Shown: piece by piece, positions 27,496-36,119 of the stretch
How the letters are laid out: every line of letters starts with the position of its first letter
How positions within the stretch are numbered: the first letter of the stretch is position 1
NCBI GenBank assembly: GCA_944388405.1
Contig: CALXIQ010000007.1
Span: 1-64,000, forward strand
Length of the DNA stretch: 64,000 nucleotides
Reading direction: 5' to 3'
Source of the DNA: an uncultured Ruminococcus sp.
GTDB taxonomy: Bacteria > Bacillota > Clostridia > Oscillospirales > Ruminococcaceae
The notes under the pieces: generated by a model
Databases searched by the model: none
Told to the model about the DNA's origin: nothing
What the model saw: only the letters and a program-made list of their open reading frames with translations
Program-made: the position numbers and the translations under genes

Positions 27496-27524
27496 AGTAT
27501 ATCACATTTTTATGCTCTAATCAA
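27496..27524 (-). promoter_or_regulatory. Promoter of LysR gene
   Basis: Minus-strand -35 TTGATT (27519-27524), 17-nt spacer, -10 TATACT (27496-27501), about 38 nt upstream of the LysR start. Confidence 0.75.
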
Positions 27525-27612
27525 GCGGCGGAGCAGGAACGTCGGCAGTAGTGCGATTGAGCAGTATGCAATTTCTGCCGCAGGTTTTATCAGCGATTTT
27601 CAAGGCGCAAAG

Positions 27613-27654
27613 AAAGACAGCATAACAGGCATTTCTGCCTTCTATGCTGTCTTT
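27613..27654. terminator. Bidirectional terminator after surface protein gene
   Basis: Twelve-base-pair stem (AAAGACAGCATA with TATGCTGTCTTT) whose loop holds a second small stem (AGGC/GCCT). It lies about 110 nt beyond the surface protein stop on the minus strand. The rest of the 306-nt gap (27459-27764) contains the LysR promoter and no gene that I could support. Confidence 0.75.
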
Positions 27655-27764
27655 TACTTTTGCAAACGCCTATCAGGTTGTATTTTAACTTTTGTTTTCA
27701 GATTACTGCCTTATGTGGCGTTGCATCATAACTTCCTATTTCAGATAAACTGCTTTCCGTAGAA

Positions 27765-30700
27765 TTAACGCTGTTTCATGGAATTTTTGCGTTTAACTGC
27801 AGCAGTCGCAATCATAAGCGGAATTACTACCGCCGCCAGAGCTGCAAACCGTACTGCAGGATTGTCGGCAATTCCCGTCTGAGGAAGATCCGAAGCTGAA
27901 TTGACATCCGAATCGCTTGACTCATCGGGTGTTTCAACACTGCTTGAATCATCTGGTGTCTCTACACTGCTGGAATCATCGGGTGTCTCTACATTGCTGG
28001 AATCATCGGGTGTCTCTACACTGCTTGAATCATCGGGTGTCTCTACACTGCTTGAATCATCAGGTGTCTCAACATTGCTTGAATCGTCAGGTGTCTCAAC
28101 ATTGCTTGAATCATCAGGTGTCTCTACACTGCTTGAATCATCTGGTGTCTCGACGTCACTTGAATCGTCTGGTGTCTCAGCAGAAACTTCGGTAAACTCC
28201 GCCGTTATTTCAATATCTCCCGTGATGTACGCTCCGTAAATCACAAGCTCTCCGCTTTCGGCGTCGTAGCTGTATCCGTCGGCAGAGATTTCCTCGCCAC
28301 CCGCCGTAACGCTGACGGTTTCGGGAAGCTGATATCCGTCGTCAGGTGTCAGAACTGCGGTGTAGTCAGTGCCATTTTCTGCGGTAAGCTCACCATTTGC
28401 AGTACCGTTTGTAAGCGCAAAGGTTACGCTGTAGCTTTCAGGCTCGGAAGCCTCGACCGCCATAATTTCCGAACGGTCGCGTACACGCAGTCTGTTGCCC
28501 TCAGCGTCGTGGGATACAAAGCCTACTGCGCTGATTGTTGCGCCTTCCGTTACGAACTCTTCCAGTACTGCTGAGGTGTCGTCTGAATAGCCGATATATC
28601 CGTCAATGAACACTCTGCAGCTTTCTCCGCTTTCGTCCATAACCTCAATGCTCTCTACAATTTCATTAGCAAGCTTTACGCTCTGAACCGTGCCTTCAAC
28701 ACGAACCAGCTTACCGAAGTTAGTTTCATAATCATTGGCTTCCTTGGTAGTAGAGTCTGTGATAACAACTTCACCACTTCCCTCAAGCACCGTTACATTG
28801 ATTGCAGACAGCTGCTTGTCGCCGATATACTCGCTTACCGAGCCGGTTACCATAATCTGATCGCCACGGCGGATTGTATTGTCGTCGATTGGGAATACGT
28901 TAATTCCGTTGCCCTCTTCGTCCTGAATGTAGATTGTGTTGAAGAATGCATTGCCCGATTCGGCAGTGCCGTTGGCTACAGTGCCGATAACGGTGAACAC
29001 ATCGCCGTCCTCGCCTGCACGGGCCTCCTGAATTGTGCTGATTACAGGTTCTTTCTTAACCATGTTAAGAATGTTCTCAGCAATGATGCCGTTAGAATAG
29101 CTTACCTGATCTTCGGTGGCAACTTCAAAGTTGGAGCAGAACACTGTTCCCGAAAGGAACACACGTCCTTCCCCTACCGCTTCGGTGGCCATTGCAATAA
29201 CGTCGCCCTTTTGTACTACTGCTGTTTCTGGGTCGTACTCGTCGCTGTAACTCAGCACCGGCTTGCCATGACCCTGTGTAGGAGCCTTGCTGTTGATTGA
29301 GTAGGTGGTTTCATGTCCGTAAACAATCGCTTCGCCGTCTCCTACCGCAACAGAGCATCCCGAATAGGAGCTGTAAGGCAGTGCGGAATCAACCACGCCC
29401 TCAAGTACCTGCTGTACCACAGGATCGGTGCTTTCGGTGTTAAAGTCGTCAAAGTAAAGTCTGTAAGCCTGACCGCCGTTTTCATCCTGGTCTATAAGCT
29501 CATCGTCGTTTACACGCATTGTTGAGCCGATAGCCTCAAGCAGTTTGTTTACCTGCTCATATGTGGTATAAGGCAGTCCGCTGTTGGCGTCCTGATAATC
29601 CGCAAGTCCGCAGACTATTACTGTACCGCCGTTTTGTACATAATTACCTACAAGTTCAATGAAGTCATCTTCAAAAACACTGGGCTGAGCATCGCCGGTG
29701 TAATCGCTTGTATATTTCAGCGGTGCTGAGATAACAAACAGTGAGATATCCTCAAGGGTTTCCGCTGTAATTTCCTCACCTGGCTGAGCTACTCTTACCT
29801 GAATGTTTTCAGCTGTGCCCATGTTGATGAAATTTGTCATGTTGCCGGAATAGTAGCCGTTTACATAGTCGTTATAGTGAGTACCGTCTATCAGCACCTT
29901 TGTGGCGATTGCCGGGTCTGATACGCTGAGCTTCAGCACGTCGGTAAAGGTAAACTCCTCACCGTTAATTAACGCTGTCATCTGAACGTTGATGTTAAAG
30001 CCGCCTGCCTGTTCCACCGTGTAGGGGAATTCATAGGAGTAGGAGGTTCTTGAAGCAACAACGCCGTTTGTGCCAATTGTTGTTACATCTGCGGTATGGA
30101 AAGGCGCTTGCTGTCCCTCCATTGTGTATGTAAGAGATGTAATCTGCATTTCTGCGCTGAGATTGTTATAAATCTGGCTGGACATTTCGATGTCGTCGCC
30201 CTTGATTGGAAGAGCTACGCTGCTTGAAGTCTTGGAAACTCCTGCGTTAAGGCTTTCGCCTACCCATACGGGAGCGGTTACCGCAATGTTCTTGTCCGCC
30301 TGAGTAATGCGCAGATAATAGTAACCGTAGTTTGCAGGCAGATTGTCAAAAGTAATGTCAGCCGAACCGCCTTCAAAAGTCTGCTCTGCCAGCGTCTGAC
30401 CGCCGTTTACAATAACCTCAACCTTCGTGCTTCCTTCGGTATCTGTAGGGTCGCTGATGGAAACTTCGATGTTGACTGACTCCTGGTCGTCAAGAATCGA
30501 ACCCATTGCGTTGCCATTAAGAGAATAGAGGATTGAAAGATCGTTATCCTCTGTAGCGTACACACGATAGTTCTTCATTGCGTCGTAGATAGCTTCCTCG
30601 GTAAGGTCTGTAGCCAGCACAACGCTACGAGCGGTATTGGAATCGCCCCAGTTACCCTTGTGGTTATCCTGGTTGTTGGTGGGAGCTACGTGCCAGCCCT

Positions 30701-33335
30701 TATCAAGAGCACGAGTATAGTAGCTGTAGGAAGGGAAATATCCTGTGCTGCCGATAGCTCCCTCGCCGTTACCAACCTCAATCAAGGTAATCTGATTGTC
30801 AACCACCGGGTCATACAGCGAGAAGTCCATAAAATCGCCGAAGGTGTCGCCTGGGTGGTTAAACTGTGAAATTGTTTCGGGGTTTTCGTTCAAGGTGTCG
30901 TAATAAGCCTGAAGCACCTCGTAGTTGTCGCCCTTTTTATAAGGAGCGTAGTTTCTGCTTTCAAAGCCGTCTGAATTAAATGTATTGATGTGTCCGGGAG
31001 AACCACCCGACCAGGTCATTTCAAAGCCGTAAAGACCTACAAACGTACCTTTTTCACGTTCGGTTATATCCCTTGCGCCCGAGCGGCCTTCTTCCCACTC
31101 TGCGCTGAGCTCCTCGGCGTTTTCAGAATCCATATGCACATTTGCATCGTTGTCAAATGAGTTTGAATGGTCTGTAAGCGCTAAGAAGTCAAGATTTGCA
31201 ACATTGGAAGCATGGTCAAACGCCTGAGCCACCGTACCTGTACCATCTGACAGATTGGTGTGAGCATGAAGCTGACCAAAGTAGAGATTATAATCGTCAA
31301 GGCTCATAGGAGCTTTATAAGTAAATGTTGTAACCTCGCCTGTCTGAGCTTCTGTTCCCTCACCTGCAGGTACATAAGCAACCGCTTTGATGATTACAGG
31401 CTTATCCTTTTCGGGAGTTTCCTCAATTTCAATGGGAGCGGAGTACTTCTGGCTCTCATCTGTTACGTCGGGGTCTGCAGGCTCTGTGCCGTCGGCAGAC
31501 ATAGTATAATAAATCTCTGCACCATCTGATGTGGTAAGAGTTATGCTCTGTCCTGCCTCAACGCTTGCGCCGCTTTTAGGTGAAGCTTCAACTTCAAGTC
31601 CCTCAACCGCAGGTTCTTCTTCATCTGGTGTTTCGGGAACTTCACCGTCTACCTTGTAGAAACTCAGCTTAAACTGGTCATCGGTTGCGGAATTGCTGGA
31701 ATTGTAAGTGCTCCAGTTGCCATAATCGGCATACCATTCCATATAATTGCCTCGACCGATATTTTTGATATTAAATGTACCATCTTCTAAGTCAATAACT
31801 TCCCAGTCGTCATACATTGCGCCAAGGTCCATGCTGGAAAAGCTTTCGCCCATTCCGATACTCTGACCGTCCTGTTGGAAGCTGTAGCTGCCGTCGTCAT
31901 TTGCAACTACCGTCCAGATATTTGCATCTGTATATCCGCTTACTACGCCGTCGGCAACGGTGATATCCGTGCCCACATTATAGAAGCCTGTTTTCTCGCT
32001 GGATAATGCCTTATTATATGCAGGCGCATAAATTACTACCTTGTCGCCGTCGACAATAGGACCTTCCGGCTCTGTTGCAGGCTCGTCGCCGTCTACTTTG
32101 TAGAAGCTAAGCTTAAACTGGTCATCGGTTGCAGCATTGCTGGAATTGTAAGTGCTCCAGTTTCCATACTGGTAGTACCATTCCATATAATTGCCTCGAC
32201 CGATATTTTTGATGTTAAATGTGCCATCGTCAAGTTCAATTACTTCCCAGTCGTCATAAATTGCGCCAAGGTCCATGCTGGAAAAGCTTTCGCCCAATCC
32301 GATGCTCTGACCGTCCTGTTGGAAGCTGTAGCTGCCATCGTCGTTTGCAATTACCGTCCAGATATTTGCATCTGTATATCCGCTTACTACGCCGTCGGCA
32401 ACGGTGATATCCGTGCCCACATTATAGAAGCCTGTTTTCTCGCTGGAAAGCGCCTTGTTATATGCAGGAGCATAGATTACTACCTTGTCGCCGTCCTGAA
32501 GCGGAGCTTCTTCCTCTATAGTGTAGGAAAGCGTCTGAACTGCGCTGGTTACGCCGTTAAGAACCGCCACCGCTTTTAAGGTGCAGTCTTCTGTAATTAC
32601 CGGCTTGTTGTCGTCGGCATACAGCTGACGGGCGGTATTTTCGGAATTAGACGGATCGCTGCCGTCAAGGGTATAGTATATCAGCGCATCTTGCGTTGTA
32701 GAGCTTAAAGTAATTTCTGTACCCGAAGCCACACTGCCCGCCATAGGTGAAGCCATGGGAGCTGCTACCGTAGTTCCACTCGAGCCTTCGTCGGTAAGCT
32801 TATAAAGCGCAAACTGATAGGGATATCCGTTGGGATTTCCCGTTGCAGTCGTTGTCTTATAGGCACGGAACTTGTTCTGAGATCCTTTGTTGCTTGCCAA
32901 AACAACAGTATCATCTCCCGTTCCGGAAAAGACAAAGCTGCCGTTTTCCTCAGTCCATGCCCAGTCGTACTCGTCAGCTATTATGCCGTTATTGTTTCCG
33001 CCTGCGGGTGCGATGTAGTTTCCGTCACTGAGTTTGATTTTAACGGAACTTCCATTCACCTCAAGGTCAACTACAATCGAGCTGTCCGGGTCGGTTATGG
33101 AATCGCTTGCGATGTCAACCGCTACAGCCGAAACCCATGTTCCGTCCATCGGACCCACCGCATAGCCGGTATCAACCGCCATAACATACTTTCCTGTCAC
33201 AAATTCCTGCCCATCAGAAATTTTCTGATAGGTATCCGTTCCCTCGGCAAATACCGACATCGGGATTACGGAAAACAGCAGCAAAAATGTCAGGCATGCA
33301 GATATGACTTTTTGCAGTCCTTTCTTAATCATCAT
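27765..33335 (-). CDS. Giant LPXTG wall-anchored protein with PHP metallohydrolase domain
   Basis: 1856 residues. Order: signal peptide (about 1-31); N-terminal region; chitobiase C-terminal-like domain (about 190-275); two nearly identical 135-residue modules (about 281-415 and 429-563); a second chitobiase-like domain (about 578-675); a CehA/McbA-type PHP domain starting near 683 with LYFGQLHAHTNLSDGTG and FLALTDHSN (metal ligands); a GATase/DUF4350-like region; two OB-fold-like regions; a bacterial-repeat domain; ten TPDDSS repeats; and the sortase signal LPQTG near 1816 with a hydrophobic segment and basic tail. It is probably an extracellular phosphodiesterase or phosphatase bound to carbohydrate or wall; the substrate is unknown. 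It lies 38 nt after yibE. Confidence 0.9.
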   Translation of the reverse strand: MMIKKGLQKVISACLTFLLLFSVIPMSVFAEGTDTYQKISDGQEFVTGKYVMAVDTGYAVGPMDGTWVSAVAVDIASDSITDPDSSIVVDLEVNGSSVKIKLSDGNYIAPAGGNNNGIIADEYDWAWTEENGSFVFSGTGDDTVVLASNKGSQNKFRAYKTTTATGNPNGYPYQFALYKLTDEGSSGTTVAAPMASPMAGSVASGTEITLSSTTQDALIYYTLDGSDPSNSENTARQLYADDNKPVITEDCTLKAVAVLNGVTSAVQTLSYTIEEEAPLQDGDKVVIYAPAYNKALSSEKTGFYNVGTDITVADGVVSGYTDANIWTVIANDDGSYSFQQDGQSIGLGESFSSMDLGAIYDDWEVIELDDGTFNIKNIGRGNYMEWYYQYGNWSTYNSSNAATDDQFKLSFYKVDGDEPATEPEGPIVDGDKVVIYAPAYNKALSSEKTGFYNVGTDITVADGVVSGYTDANIWTVVANDDGSYSFQQDGQSIGMGESFSSMDLGAMYDDWEVIDLEDGTFNIKNIGRGNYMEWYADYGNWSTYNSSNSATDDQFKLSFYKVDGEVPETPDEEEPAVEGLEVEASPKSGASVEAGQSITLTTSDGAEIYYTMSADGTEPADPDVTDESQKYSAPIEIEETPEKDKPVIIKAVAYVPAGEGTEAQTGEVTTFTYKAPMSLDDYNLYFGQLHAHTNLSDGTGTVAQAFDHASNVANLDFLALTDHSNSFDNDANVHMDSENAEELSAEWEEGRSGARDITEREKGTFVGLYGFEMTWSGGSPGHINTFNSDGFESRNYAPYKKGDNYEVLQAYYDTLNENPETISQFNHPGDTFGDFMDFSLYDPVVDNQITLIEVGNGEGAIGSTGYFPSYSYYTRALDKGWHVAPTNNQDNHKGNWGDSNTARSVVLATDLTEEAIYDAMKNYRVYATEDNDLSILYSLNGNAMGSILDDQESVNIEVSISDPTDTEGSTKVEVIVNGGQTLAEQTFEGGSADITFDNLPANYGYYYLRITQADKNIAVTAPVWVGESLNAGVSKTSSSVALPIKGDDIEMSSQIYNNLSAEMQITSLTYTMEGQQAPFHTADVTTIGTNGVVASRTSYSYEFPYTVEQAGGFNINVQMTALINGEEFTFTDVLKLSVSDPAIATKVLIDGTHYNDYVNGYYSGNMTNFINMGTAENIQVRVAQPGEEITAETLEDISLFVISAPLKYTSDYTGDAQPSVFEDDFIELVGNYVQNGGTVIVCGLADYQDANSGLPYTTYEQVNKLLEAIGSTMRVNDDELIDQDENGGQAYRLYFDDFNTESTDPVVQQVLEGVVDSALPYSSYSGCSVAVGDGEAIVYGHETTYSINSKAPTQGHGKPVLSYSDEYDPETAVVQKGDVIAMATEAVGEGRVFLSGTVFCSNFEVATEDQVSYSNGIIAENILNMVKKEPVISTIQEARAGEDGDVFTVIGTVANGTAESGNAFFNTIYIQDEEGNGINVFPIDDNTIRRGDQIMVTGSVSEYIGDKQLSAINVTVLEGSGEVVITDSTTKEANDYETNFGKLVRVEGTVQSVKLANEIVESIEVMDESGESCRVFIDGYIGYSDDTSAVLEEFVTEGATISAVGFVSHDAEGNRLRVRDRSEIMAVEASEPESYSVTFALTNGTANGELTAENGTDYTAVLTPDDGYQLPETVSVTAGGEEISADGYSYDAESGELVIYGAYITGDIEITAEFTEVSAETPDDSSDVETPDDSSSVETPDDSSNVETPDDSSNVETPDDSSSVETPDDSSSVETPDDSSNVETPDDSSSVETPDDSSSVETPDESSDSDVNSASDLPQTGIADNPAVRFAALAAVVIPLMIATAAVKRKNSMKQR
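27907..28178 (-). repeat. 27-nt tandem repeats encoding the ETPDDSSxV wall-spanning linker
   Basis: Ten near-identical 27-nt units inside the surface protein gene, encoding nine-residue ETPDDSS(S/N/D)V repeats just before the LPQTG anchor. Because the unit is a multiple of three, the opposite strand is also open across it. Such repeats usually span the cell wall and can change copy number by slippage. Unit-to-unit differences are mostly synonymous or S/N swaps. Confidence 0.92.
31647..32051 (-). repeat. Duplicated 405-nt module, second copy
   Basis: Nearly identical in DNA to 32091-32495, offset by 444 nt. It encodes a 135-residue module beginning GDKVVIYAPAYNKALSSEKT and containing DDGSYSFQQDGQSIG. 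The close DNA identity points to a recent in-frame duplication. Confidence 0.88.
32091..32495 (-). repeat. Duplicated 405-nt module, first copy
   Basis: Partner of 31647-32051. The two copies differ at few positions (for example GLGESFSSMDLGAIY against GMGESFSSMDLGAMY). The 39-nt spacer encodes an acidic, proline-containing linker (EPATEPEGPIV). Confidence 0.88.
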
Positions 33336-33373
33336 ACTTGTGTTCGTCCTCCTTAAAACTCTTTATATCTATA

Positions 33374-34582
33374 TTACGATACGTGCTTATTCGGCGCCAT
33401 TAAACGTGCGCTTATTAAAGCAACGATCGGAACTGTAAGAAGAATTCCCATTGCTCCCGCAATGCTCTGGATAATCTCAATACAGATATAATCGGTATTG
33501 ATAAGCTGTATAAATGGAATATCATAAGTCTGAACCAGAATCAACATATTCAGGGACGAGCCTGCAAACGCAAGAATAAGCGTGTTTGCCATTGTGCCCA
33601 TAGCGTCTCTGCCGATATGCATTCCGGAGCGGAACAGCTTTGCTGCTGTCAAGGACGGGTTTTGTTTATGAAGCTCCCATACGGACGAGGCAATTCCCAG
33701 AGCCACATCCATTACTGCGCCGAGAGCGGAAATCAGCACGCCGCACACCAGCAAACCGCTTATCTTCATGCCCTTGTCTGCGCCGTAAAGAATAAGATTT
33801 TCAGCTTCCGACATATTGAACCCGTTCATAGGGGTGATGTTTCCAACCAGTGCGGCAATGCCTCCGGCTACCACAACTCCGATAACGCAGCCCAGCACCG
33901 AGCACAGCGTCTTTTTGGAAAAGCCGTTGAGCAGAATAAGAGCTCCCGCAGCCGTTACCGCTACAATCGCCACAGTTACCGCAATTGCGGAAACTCCTCT
34001 GATTAGACACGGTATCAGGATAAACCATACGCTCGCCAAGGTAAACAGCAGACCAAGCAAAGCGCCCAGTCCCTTTTTGCCGCCCAATACCGCCAGCAGG
34101 ATAAAGAAGATAAGTACAAAAACTCCTAAAACACCGCCACGGTTGTAGTTAAACAGTGAGGCATAGTAAGCGCCGTCGTCATCGATCATAATTCTTACAA
34201 TAACCTCGTCCCCCGTGTCAAGATCGACGTTAAACAGCGCGCTCATGTAGTTTGTAAGGCTCATTATTTCATCTTTGTGAGTACCGCTGAGAATACGGAT
34301 TTCCAGCTCCTGAGTGCCGACTCTTCTGCCCTCGGCGTTATCGTAATCAGGCTGGGCGTCGTCTGATAAAACCGCAGTGACTTCCGCCTTTTCATACACC
34401 ATCTGACTTGCGCTTGTGGCAACCTCGCCGTCCTGAGGCAGGTTCAGCCAGACGGCGCAGCCTATCATCGCTCCTAAAATAACAATCCCTGCAATCAGCC
34501 CGATAAAATTCTTCGGCTGTTTCAATCGATTACAAAAAGCCTTTATGTTGTCTGAAAATCTTGTATACAGCTTTTTTGGCAT
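33374..34582 (-). CDS. YibE/F-family membrane protein
   Basis: 402 residues. One N-terminal membrane segment (about 26-47) is followed by an extracellular region (to about 150) and then several membrane segments, including GVLGVFVLIFFILLAVLGGK and, near the end, ILLTVPIVALISARLMAP. The family motif region GALLGLLFTLASVWFILIPC is clear. Family members have been suggested as efflux or transport proteins, but the function is unproved. It lies immediately upstream of the surface protein gene (38 nt), so the two are probably one operon. The start has a GGAGGGA site. Confidence 0.88.
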   Translation of the reverse strand: MPKKLYTRFSDNIKAFCNRLKQPKNFIGLIAGIVILGAMIGCAVWLNLPQDGEVATSASQMVYEKAEVTAVLSDDAQPDYDNAEGRRVGTQELEIRILSGTHKDEIMSLTNYMSALFNVDLDTGDEVIVRIMIDDDGAYYASLFNYNRGGVLGVFVLIFFILLAVLGGKKGLGALLGLLFTLASVWFILIPCLIRGVSAIAVTVAIVAVTAAGALILLNGFSKKTLCSVLGCVIGVVVAGGIAALVGNITPMNGFNMSEAENLILYGADKGMKISGLLVCGVLISALGAVMDVALGIASSVWELHKQNPSLTAAKLFRSGMHIGRDAMGTMANTLILAFAGSSLNMLILVQTYDIPFIQLINTDYICIEIIQSIAGAMGILLTVPIVALISARLMAPNKHVS

Positions 34583-35024
34583 ATGGAAAAATCCCTCCGA
34601 ATATATTTAAAGCATTGATTTTACAATGAGTTTTTTATTGTGAGGCGGCACCCCTCAGAGATTTTATACCGCTCGCTTCAACACATAATATTTTATATCT
34701 ATCTTTATTTTTTAGCTATCACACTTGGGTATAATATCAGTAAAAATTAAATGGTTAAAAGTAAAATTTTCAAGATGTTGCCCGCCGTCGATTATACATA
34801 AAAAAGCCCCGTATCCACGAAAAATCATGGGTACGAAGCTTTTTGAATTGCTTATTGTCAGTGAAATTACGCTCTTTACATTTATGCGAAAGCCCTGCCG
34901 ACGATAACAGCCGATATACAAGATAAAGGACGTCAACGCTTTCCGCCGATGCCCTTTGCTTAACCCGATTGTGGGGTTTATTTACACGCTCAAGGCGGTT
35001 TTATTACAATCTACGCACTGCCGA
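34583..35024. other. Intergenic region between yibE and araC-like gene
   Basis: About 440 nt with no supportable gene. It holds a terminator hairpin for the AraC-type gene (34799-34845), a weaker inverted repeat (AACCC/GGGTT near 34963-34979) and AT-rich sequence before yibE. Short open frames here lack coding character. Confidence 0.5.
34799..34845 (-). terminator. Terminator of AraC-type gene
   Basis: Imperfect long stem: AAAAAGC pairs with GCTTTTT and an inner CGTATCCA pairs with TGGGTACG, with T-rich ends on both strands. It lies about 180 nt beyond the AraC-type stop on the minus strand. Confidence 0.6.
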
Positions 35025-35855
35025 TTAGCTGTTCGCCTTTTTGTGCAGCGACCTGAATTCAGCCGGCGACAGCATTTCATGGCGTTTGAACACTGCGCAG
35101 AAATAGCTGCAATCGTTATATCCCACCAGAGCCGCAATTTCGTTGATGTTCTTTTTGTCCTCAAGCAGCAGAAGCTTTGCCTGCTGTATTCGCTTTCTGG
35201 CAAGATACTCGAAAGGACGCATATTCAGACATTCCTTAAACAGCCGGCATAGATACTGGGGCGAAAGATCTATAAGCTCAGACAGCTCCGAAAGGGTAAG
35301 ATTCTGCTGATAGTTTTTTTCGATATAATCGATAACAGGCTGAAGCTGGTTAAGCTTTGCGCCGTCCTTGGAGCCGTTCTGAAGATTAACTACTCTGTTA
35401 AGCTCTATGAAAAACTGATACAGGTAAGCCGAGCACTGATGACCTCGGTAATAGTAATTGGTTTTCATAAGATAAAGTATCTTCTTGAAAATCGCATCCA
35501 GCGAGCTGATGTCGTGAATGTGAAAAACCTTGGCTTTATCAAGCTTTATATAGTCAAGCACCGCCTTTACCTCCCTGCCCTCAAAGGTAAGCCAATGAGT
35601 TTCCCATATATCCTCCACGGGATAATACTCGTGGGGCACATCGGGCGGAAGATAAATAGCGTCCCCTGCGGTTATCTGATATTCCTGACCCTCAAGCTTA
35701 AGCACGCCGCTACCCCTGATGCAATAGATTATCTGATGATTGGGATAGCCGTCCTCACGGATAAAATGAAACTCCCTGTCCCTTGCTCCCACTCCCAGCA
35801 CGTACATAGGAAGGTTGACTTCATCGCCTAACACGGTGTAATAATAATCGGTCAT
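35025..35855 (-). CDS. AraC-family transcriptional regulator with cupin sensor
   Basis: 276 residues. The N-terminal half is a cupin-like sugar-sensing domain (IIYCIRGSGVLKLEGQEYQI and AGDAIYLPPDVPHEYYPVED). The C-terminal half has two helix-turn-helix motifs: LTLSELSELIDLSPQYLCRL and INEIAALVGYNDCSYFCAVF, with the FKRHEMLSPAEFR end signature. It is typical of carbohydrate-responsive activators. The nearest possible targets are yibE/surface protein downstream or the divergent SGNH operon; the true target is not known. Confidence 0.93.
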   Translation of the reverse strand: MTDYYYTVLGDEVNLPMYVLGVGARDREFHFIREDGYPNHQIIYCIRGSGVLKLEGQEYQITAGDAIYLPPDVPHEYYPVEDIWETHWLTFEGREVKAVLDYIKLDKAKVFHIHDISSLDAIFKKILYLMKTNYYYRGHQCSAYLYQFFIELNRVVNLQNGSKDGAKLNQLQPVIDYIEKNYQQNLTLSELSELIDLSPQYLCRLFKECLNMRPFEYLARKRIQQAKLLLLEDKKNINEIAALVGYNDCSYFCAVFKRHEMLSPAEFRSLHKKANS

Positions 35856-35916
35856 AATATCACTCTTTTCTTCCCCCGCATAGCAGGATTAATATATTTT
35901 CATATTCTACTATTAT

Positions 35917-35945
35917 ATAATATCACGGCATACCAATGTTGTCAA
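35917..35945 (-). promoter_or_regulatory. Promoter of AraC-type gene
   Basis: Consensus -35 TTGACA (35940-35945), 17-nt spacer and -10 TATTAT (35917-35922) on the minus strand, about 60 nt before the start. Confidence 0.8.
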
Positions 35946-35970
35946 GAGATTATAAAATATAAAAAAACAG

Positions 35971-35999
35971 TTGTACAAAGTGTAAATATATGATACAAT
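35971..35999 (+). promoter_or_regulatory. Promoter of SGNH-NYN-yfcE operon
   Basis: -35 TTGTAC (35971-35976), 17-nt spacer, -10 TACAAT (35994-35999) on the plus strand, about 120 nt before the SGNH start. It is divergent from the AraC-type promoter, with only 25 nt between the two -35 boxes, so one bound regulator could affect both. Confidence 0.7.
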
Positions 36000-36119
36000 A
36001 TAATAAAGCCGTTAAGCCACCTGAAATGTCATGCAAAAGGCCCAAGCGGCATAAATTTGTTTATAAGATTATCATAAGTCTGTGCAGTTAAAATATTATA
36101 AATTGAACAAGGTGAAGCC

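Noticed and set aside
27540-27612. Intergenic stretch resembling a worn mobile repeat or gene tail
   Set aside because: It looks like sequence I associate with intergenic repeats of gut Clostridia, but there is no second copy in the window to support this.
27907-28178. Regular repeats suggesting a CRISPR array
   Set aside because: Units are contiguous with no unique spacers and encode a peptide repeat in frame with a long gene.
27901-28239. Plus-strand open frame of 112 codons across the surface protein repeats
   Set aside because: It is the mirror of the 27-nt repeat unit, which keeps all frames open; no ribosome site or coding sense.
34725-34907. Small plus-strand open frame between yibE and the AraC-type gene
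   Set aside because: It overlaps the terminator hairpin and shows no coding character.
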